Positions 5,792 through 9,058 of a stretch of 9,058 nt of DNA are shown piece by piece. Position 1 is the stretch's first letter. Each line of letters opens with the position of its first letter. The stretch comes from Syntrophobacterales bacterium (GTDB lineage Bacteria; Desulfobacterota; Syntrophia; Syntrophales; UBA6807): NCBI GenBank assembly GCA_021159265.1, contig JAGGSD010000363.1:1-9058 (forward strand), in the 5' to 3' direction. The notes beneath the pieces are model-generated. The model saw nothing but the letters and a program-made list of their open reading frames with translations. It searched no databases and was not told the DNA's origin. A program made the position numbers and the translations under genes.

Positions 5792-7660
5792 ATGAGTCTG
5801 CCAAAAGAATTTGATGTTATCGTCGTCGGGGCGGGACATGCCGGGTGCGAAGCGGCTCTTGCCGCGGCGCGAATGGGGTGTGAAACACTGCTTTTTAATA
5901 TCAATCTTGATTCGATTGCCCTGATGCCGTGCAATCCCGCTATCGGCGGTCTCGCAAAAGGCCAGTTGGTGAAGGAAATAGACGCCCTCGGCGGCGAAAT
6001 GGCGAAAACAGCCGATAAGACGGCCTGCCATTTCCGCCTTTTAAACAGGTCCAAGGGCCCTGCTGTTCAATCTTCCAGAGTTCAGTGCGATAAGCAGCTC
6101 TACAGACTTGCCATGAAAGAGATCGTGGAAAAGGAAAAGCGCCTCTATGCCAGACAGGCCCTCGTTGATGAACTCGTTGTCGAAGATGGAAAAGTCATGG
6201 GGGTCGTGGACAATACGGGGTTTTTCTACAAGGGGAAAACAGTTGTAATAACGACGGGAACATTTCTGAACGGTCTGGTTCATGTGGGTGTTTCCCGCCA
6301 GTCCGCAGGCAGGGCAGGCGAAATTGCCTCCGTATGTCTGGCCGAGTCGCTCAGGAAATTGGGTTTCGAGATGGGACGTATGAAGACGGGAACACCACCA
6401 AGGTTGCGCGCTTCATCCATTGATTTTTCCGTTCTTGAAAGACAGGACAGCGATCCCGATCCACAGCCGTTTTCATATAAGACAGAAAAACTGCGTGCGG
6501 AAAGACTTCCTTCCTACTTCGGTTCCACAACGCAGGCAACCCACAAGTTGATTCGAGACAATATCCTGCAATCGCCCCTCTATTCCGGTGCGATAAAGGG
6601 GGTCAGCGCCCGTTACTGCCCGTCGCTGGAAGACAAGGTGATGCGTTTTGCCGACAAGGAGAAACATCCTGTCGTACTTGAATTTGAAGGTCTTGAAACG
6701 GAAGAGATCTACGCAAAAGGACTGGGGAACAGCCTTCCCCTGGAACTCCAGGAAAAGCTGGTTCATTCTGTCCCCGGCCTTGAGGAAGCGGAAATCATGC
6801 GAAGCGCTTACGCTATCGAATACGATTTTGTCCAGCCGACTCAGCTCAAACAGACCCTCGAAACAAAACTCGTCAAGGGGCTCTATCTTGCCGGGCAGAT
6901 CAACGGCACTTCCGGTTATGAAGAGGCCGCCGGTCAGGGAATGTGGGCCGGGATTAATGCCGCTCTTGCCGTCCAGAAAAGAAAACCCTTTATCCTTGAC
7001 CGTTCCGAAGCGTATATGGGAGTTCTTGTCGACGACCTGATTACAAGAGGCGTTGATGAACCATACAGAATGTTTACGTCCAGAGCTGAGTACCGTCTCA
7101 CGTTAAGGGAGGATAACGCCACAATCCGGCTCATGGGTAAAGGCTGCGATCTTGGCCTGATCTCACGTGATGACTATACCGACCTGAGAGAGAAAGTCCG
7201 GCAGATTGAATCGGGAATTCAAAATCTGTCTTCAAAAAAGGTATACCCTGTAACTGACGTCAAACGGATTCTGTCTGAAATGAACACCTCGCCGATTAAG
7301 AGTCCGGTAACATTTTACCAACTTCTAAAAAGACCCGAACTTATGTATGATGATCTGAAGGCCTTTGACGGATGGGAAGAAATACCCGACAGAATGGTAA
7401 AGAAACAGATTGAGATTGAGGCAAAATACGAAGGGTATATCAAAAGGCAGGCAGACTCGGTTCGAAAATTTAAAAACCTGGAAGAAAAGAAGATACCTCC
7501 GGAGATCGATTACAATGCCATGCCGGGGCTTTCCAATGAACTGAAAATGAAACTGGCCGCTGTCGCGCCCGTTTCTATGGGCCAGGCACAGAGAATACCG
7601 GGAATGACACAGGCAGCTCTGACGGCCATATTGATTACCATGAAGAAAATGGAAGGGTAG
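5792..7660 (+). CDS. mnmG: tRNA uridine-5-carboxymethylaminomethyl(34) synthesis enzyme MnmG (GidA)
   Basis: With MnmE (not in the window), MnmG adds the (carboxymethyl)aminomethyl group to the C5 of wobble uridine 34 of certain tRNAs, using FAD, NADH and methylene-tetrahydrofolate. The 622-residue length is normal. Visible features are the N-terminal FAD-binding GAGHAGCE (13-20), MPCNPAIGG (45-53) with C47, GPAVQSSRVQCD (89-100), TTGTFLNG (154-161), GRMKTGTPPR (195-204), RYCPSLED (274-281) with C276, GYEEAAGQG (375-383) and RAEYRLTLREDNA (431-443). C47 and C276 correspond to the two functionally important cysteines of the E. coli enzyme, so the protein should be active. The ATG at 5792 is supported because the Rossmann strand begins at once (FDVIVVGAG); its Shine-Dalgarno GGAG is only four bases away. 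The next gene follows by 34 bases and is probably cotranscribed. The frequent rsmG (gidB) partner is absent. Confidence 0.97.
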   Translation: MSLPKEFDVIVVGAGHAGCEAALAAARMGCETLLFNINLDSIALMPCNPAIGGLAKGQLVKEIDALGGEMAKTADKTACHFRLLNRSKGPAVQSSRVQCDKQLYRLAMKEIVEKEKRLYARQALVDELVVEDGKVMGVVDNTGFFYKGKTVVITTGTFLNGLVHVGVSRQSAGRAGEIASVCLAESLRKLGFEMGRMKTGTPPRLRASSIDFSVLERQDSDPDPQPFSYKTEKLRAERLPSYFGSTTQATHKLIRDNILQSPLYSGAIKGVSARYCPSLEDKVMRFADKEKHPVVLEFEGLETEEIYAKGLGNSLPLELQEKLVHSVPGLEEAEIMRSAYAIEYDFVQPTQLKQTLETKLVKGLYLAGQINGTSGYEEAAGQGMWAGINAALAVQKRKPFILDRSEAYMGVLVDDLITRGVDEPYRMFTSRAEYRLTLREDNATIRLMGKGCDLGLISRDDYTDLREKVRQIESGIQNLSSKKVYPVTDVKRILSEMNTSPIKSPVTFYQLLKRPELMYDDLKAFDGWEEIPDRMVKKQIEIEAKYEGYIKRQADSVRKFKNLEEKKIPPEIDYNAMPGLSNELKMKLAAVAPVSMGQAQRIPGMTQAALTAILITMKKMEG

Positions 7661-7682
7661 CATCCAAACAATTGCACCATGC

Positions 7683-7688
7683 AGGAGG
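7683..7688 (+). promoter_or_regulatory. Ribosome binding site that sets the start of the beta-helix gene
   Basis: AGGAGG lies six bases before the ATG at 7695. This favours 7695 over the in-frame ATG at 7710 and over the out-of-frame ATG at 7691. It lies in the 34-base gap after mnmG, so the two genes form a likely transcription unit. Confidence 0.8.
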
Positions 7689-7694
7689 ATATGG

Positions 7695-8957
7695 ATGAAA
7701 GAAGAATATATGCTGTCCGGGAAAATAGTCCGGTTAATGGAAAAAGGGGTAAAAATCCCCAATCCTTATTCTGTGGAAGTCGGGGAAGATGTGGACATAG
7801 ATAGAATTTCCAGCAATGGAATTGTCCTCCACAGCGGAACCAGAATCTACGGTAAAAAAACTCTTATCGCATCCGGAACAAAGCTGGGATATGAAGCGCC
7901 TGCTGCCATCGTCAACTGTCAAATCGGTTCCGGAGTGGAACTGAAAGGAGGGTTTTTCAAAGAATCCGTATTTCTGGATAAATCCAATATGGCTTGTGGA
8001 GCACAGGTGAGAGAGGGTTGTCTTCTCGAAGAAGAAGCCAACGGAAGCCACACAGTCGCTCTGAAACAGACAATTCTGTTTCCCTTTGTAACACTGGGAA
8101 GTCTGGTAAATTTCTGTGATTGTTTCATGGCTGGGGGCACGAGCCGCAAAAACCACAGCGAAGTGGGAAGTTCTTACATCCATTTTAATTATACCCCGAA
8201 TCAGGATAAGGCGACTGCATCACTTATCGGAGATGTACCCGGAGGAGTCATGCTCAATCAACCGCCGATTTTTCTCGGTGGACAGGGAGGATTGATCGGT
8301 CCGGCACGAATAGGCTATGGCACGGTTATAGCGGCGGGAACAGTCTATCACGGTAATTGTCCTGAAGGAGGTAAACTCTTAAGCGGAAGCAAAGATGAAA
8401 CCTGTGAGAAGAAATTTTATCCCGGTTTTTACGCGGATATAAGGAATAAAGTTTACAATAACATCTGCTATCTGGCCAACCTTCTCGCCTTGAAGCAATG
8501 GTATGCCTTTGTCCGCCTGCCCTTTTTCAAGGTCCAGGAATTCGGCGATGAATTATATGAAGGAGCAGTGGAAAAACTGGAGATGGCCATTGAGGAACGG
8601 TTAAAACGGTTCGAAGCTCTTTCTGAGAAAATGGAAATATCCATTGAAATCGGCAGAAAGATTCTCAAAGGCGAAACCGGAGAAAAAGTGCTCAGGCAAC
8701 AGAAGGAATTCCTGGCTAACTGGCAAAACATTAAAAAATGCTTTACAGAAAAAACGGAAGAGACCTGCGCCCTGAAGGAAAGAGATTCGTTTCTTCAAAT
8801 CATCCGGGAAAAATTAAAAGAGGAAGAACAAAATTACATAAAAGTTATCCAGTCACTGGATATGGGTACCTCGTCAACAGGCTCTGCCTGGCTTCAGGCC
8901 ATTGTTGACCGGATTACAAACAATGCGCTGAATGTCGTTCCTTCGTTTAAATCATGA
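7695..8957 (+). CDS. Left-handed beta-helix (hexapeptide-repeat) protein with helical C-terminus, GlmU C-domain-like, function unknown
   Basis: Protein of 420 residues in two parts. Residues 26-225 show irregular hexapeptide spacing of small aliphatic residues and glycines, as in left-handed beta-helix acyltransferases such as the C-terminal half of GlmU. The best blocks are VEVGEDVDI (27-35), IGSGVELKGG (77-86), MAGGTSRKNHSEVGSSYIHF (145-164), IGDVPGGVMLNQPP (178-191), FLGGQGGLIGPARIGYGT (193-210) and VIAAGTV (211-217). Residues 245-420 are mostly charged and alpha-helical, with probable coiled coil around 290-350 and 360-390. There is no N-terminal nucleotidyltransferase domain and no GlmU-type LxxGxGTRM loop, so the common label UDP-N-acetylglucosamine pyrophosphorylase would mislead. 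H154 and H163 in the most conserved-looking stretch are candidates for function, but no catalytic residue can be assigned. It is probably cotranscribed with mnmG. Sugar-nucleotide binding or acyl transfer is possible but unproven. Confidence 0.88.
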   Translation: MKEEYMLSGKIVRLMEKGVKIPNPYSVEVGEDVDIDRISSNGIVLHSGTRIYGKKTLIASGTKLGYEAPAAIVNCQIGSGVELKGGFFKESVFLDKSNMACGAQVREGCLLEEEANGSHTVALKQTILFPFVTLGSLVNFCDCFMAGGTSRKNHSEVGSSYIHFNYTPNQDKATASLIGDVPGGVMLNQPPIFLGGQGGLIGPARIGYGTVIAAGTVYHGNCPEGGKLLSGSKDETCEKKFYPGFYADIRNKVYNNICYLANLLALKQWYAFVRLPFFKVQEFGDELYEGAVEKLEMAIEERLKRFEALSEKMEISIEIGRKILKGETGEKVLRQQKEFLANWQNIKKCFTEKTEETCALKERDSFLQIIREKLKEEEQNYIKVIQSLDMGTSSTGSAWLQAIVDRITNNALNVVPSFKS

Positions 8958-9007
8958 CAGACAGCGATTAACATCGGTTACCTAACCCGGACAAGCCGGA
9001 ACCAGGA

Positions 9008-9049
9008 TGAACATCGAACATCGAACGTCCAACATCGAATGTTGAATGG
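9008..9049. repeat. Seven-base-period GAAC repeat reaching towards the window edge
   Basis: Six units start at 9008, 9015, 9022, 9029, 9036 and 9043: TGAACAT, CGAACAT, CGAACGT, CCAACAT, CGAATGT and TGAATGG. The phase is exact and the degeneracy rises to the right. Within it, CAACAT (9030-9035) and ATGTTG (9039-9044) can form a 6-bp stem with a CGA loop. Similar intergenic GAAC heptads are, from memory, widespread in some deltaproteobacteria. The repeat may continue beyond the window. It lies 50 bases after the beta-helix gene; no coding role is seen. Confidence 0.65.
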
Positions 9050-9058
9050 GAAAAGGCG

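Noticed and set aside
7695..8957. Calling this gene glmU
   Set aside because: The pyrophosphorylase domain and its nucleotide-binding loop are missing, and the C-terminal helical region is unlike GlmU.
8987..8999. CCGG-acaag-CCGG hairpin as a terminator of the mnmG operon
   Set aside because: The stem is only four pairs, built from a self-palindromic tetramer, and there is no T-tract behind it.
9008..9049. Terminal repeat array as a CRISPR array
   Set aside because: Units are seven bases and tandem, with no spacers, and no cas gene is near.

Overview
The window looks like chromosomal DNA from an anaerobic, Gram-negative bacterium. My best guess is a Desulfobacterota (deltaproteobacterial, Syntrophales-like) organism. 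This rests on the HydB/NuoF-GltD redox fusion, on the GAAC-rich dispersed intergenic repeats I associate with that group, and on the overall gene style. No ribosomal or other decisive marker gene is present, so the assignment is inference.

Layout. Positions 1-90 hold the right end of a dispersed repeat that is cut by the window edge and abuts the ribosome binding site of the first gene. Positions 111-3167 encode a 1018-residue flavin/iron-sulfur protein that joins a HydB/NuoF-type NADH module to a GltD/NfnB-type FAD/NAD(P)H module. Positions 3181-3452 are an almost gene-free inverted-repeat element (MITE-like). Its right arm shares 66 of 68 bases with the repeat at the start of the window. 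A 12-helix MFS transporter follows (3475-4692). It converges on a minus-strand TIGR01212-family radical SAM gene (4734-5708). An AT-rich 83-bp divergent region separates that gene from mnmG (5792-7660). Just 34 bp after mnmG comes a left-handed beta-helix protein of unknown function (7695-8957). The last 50 bases carry a heptad GAAC repeat that runs towards the window edge.

How the genes work together. The redox fusion is predicted to connect NADH, NAD(P)H and probably ferredoxin pools. Its module content resembles the StnB plus StnA subunits of the Sporomusa-type Nfn transhydrogenase joined in one chain, and a NuoE/StnC-like partner would be expected upstream, outside the window. MnmG and the divergent radical SAM protein may belong to one tRNA wobble-uridine pathway, because YtqA-type members of the radical SAM family have been linked to mnm5s2U synthesis downstream of MnmEG. 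The beta-helix gene is probably cotranscribed with mnmG, but its job is unknown. The transporter substrate cannot be read from the sequence.

I see no CRISPR array, toxin-antitoxin pair, defence island, phage gene, tRNA or rRNA. The items most worth a second look are the fusion enzyme, the inverted-repeat element family placed directly in front of two genes, and the mnmG/radical SAM pairing.
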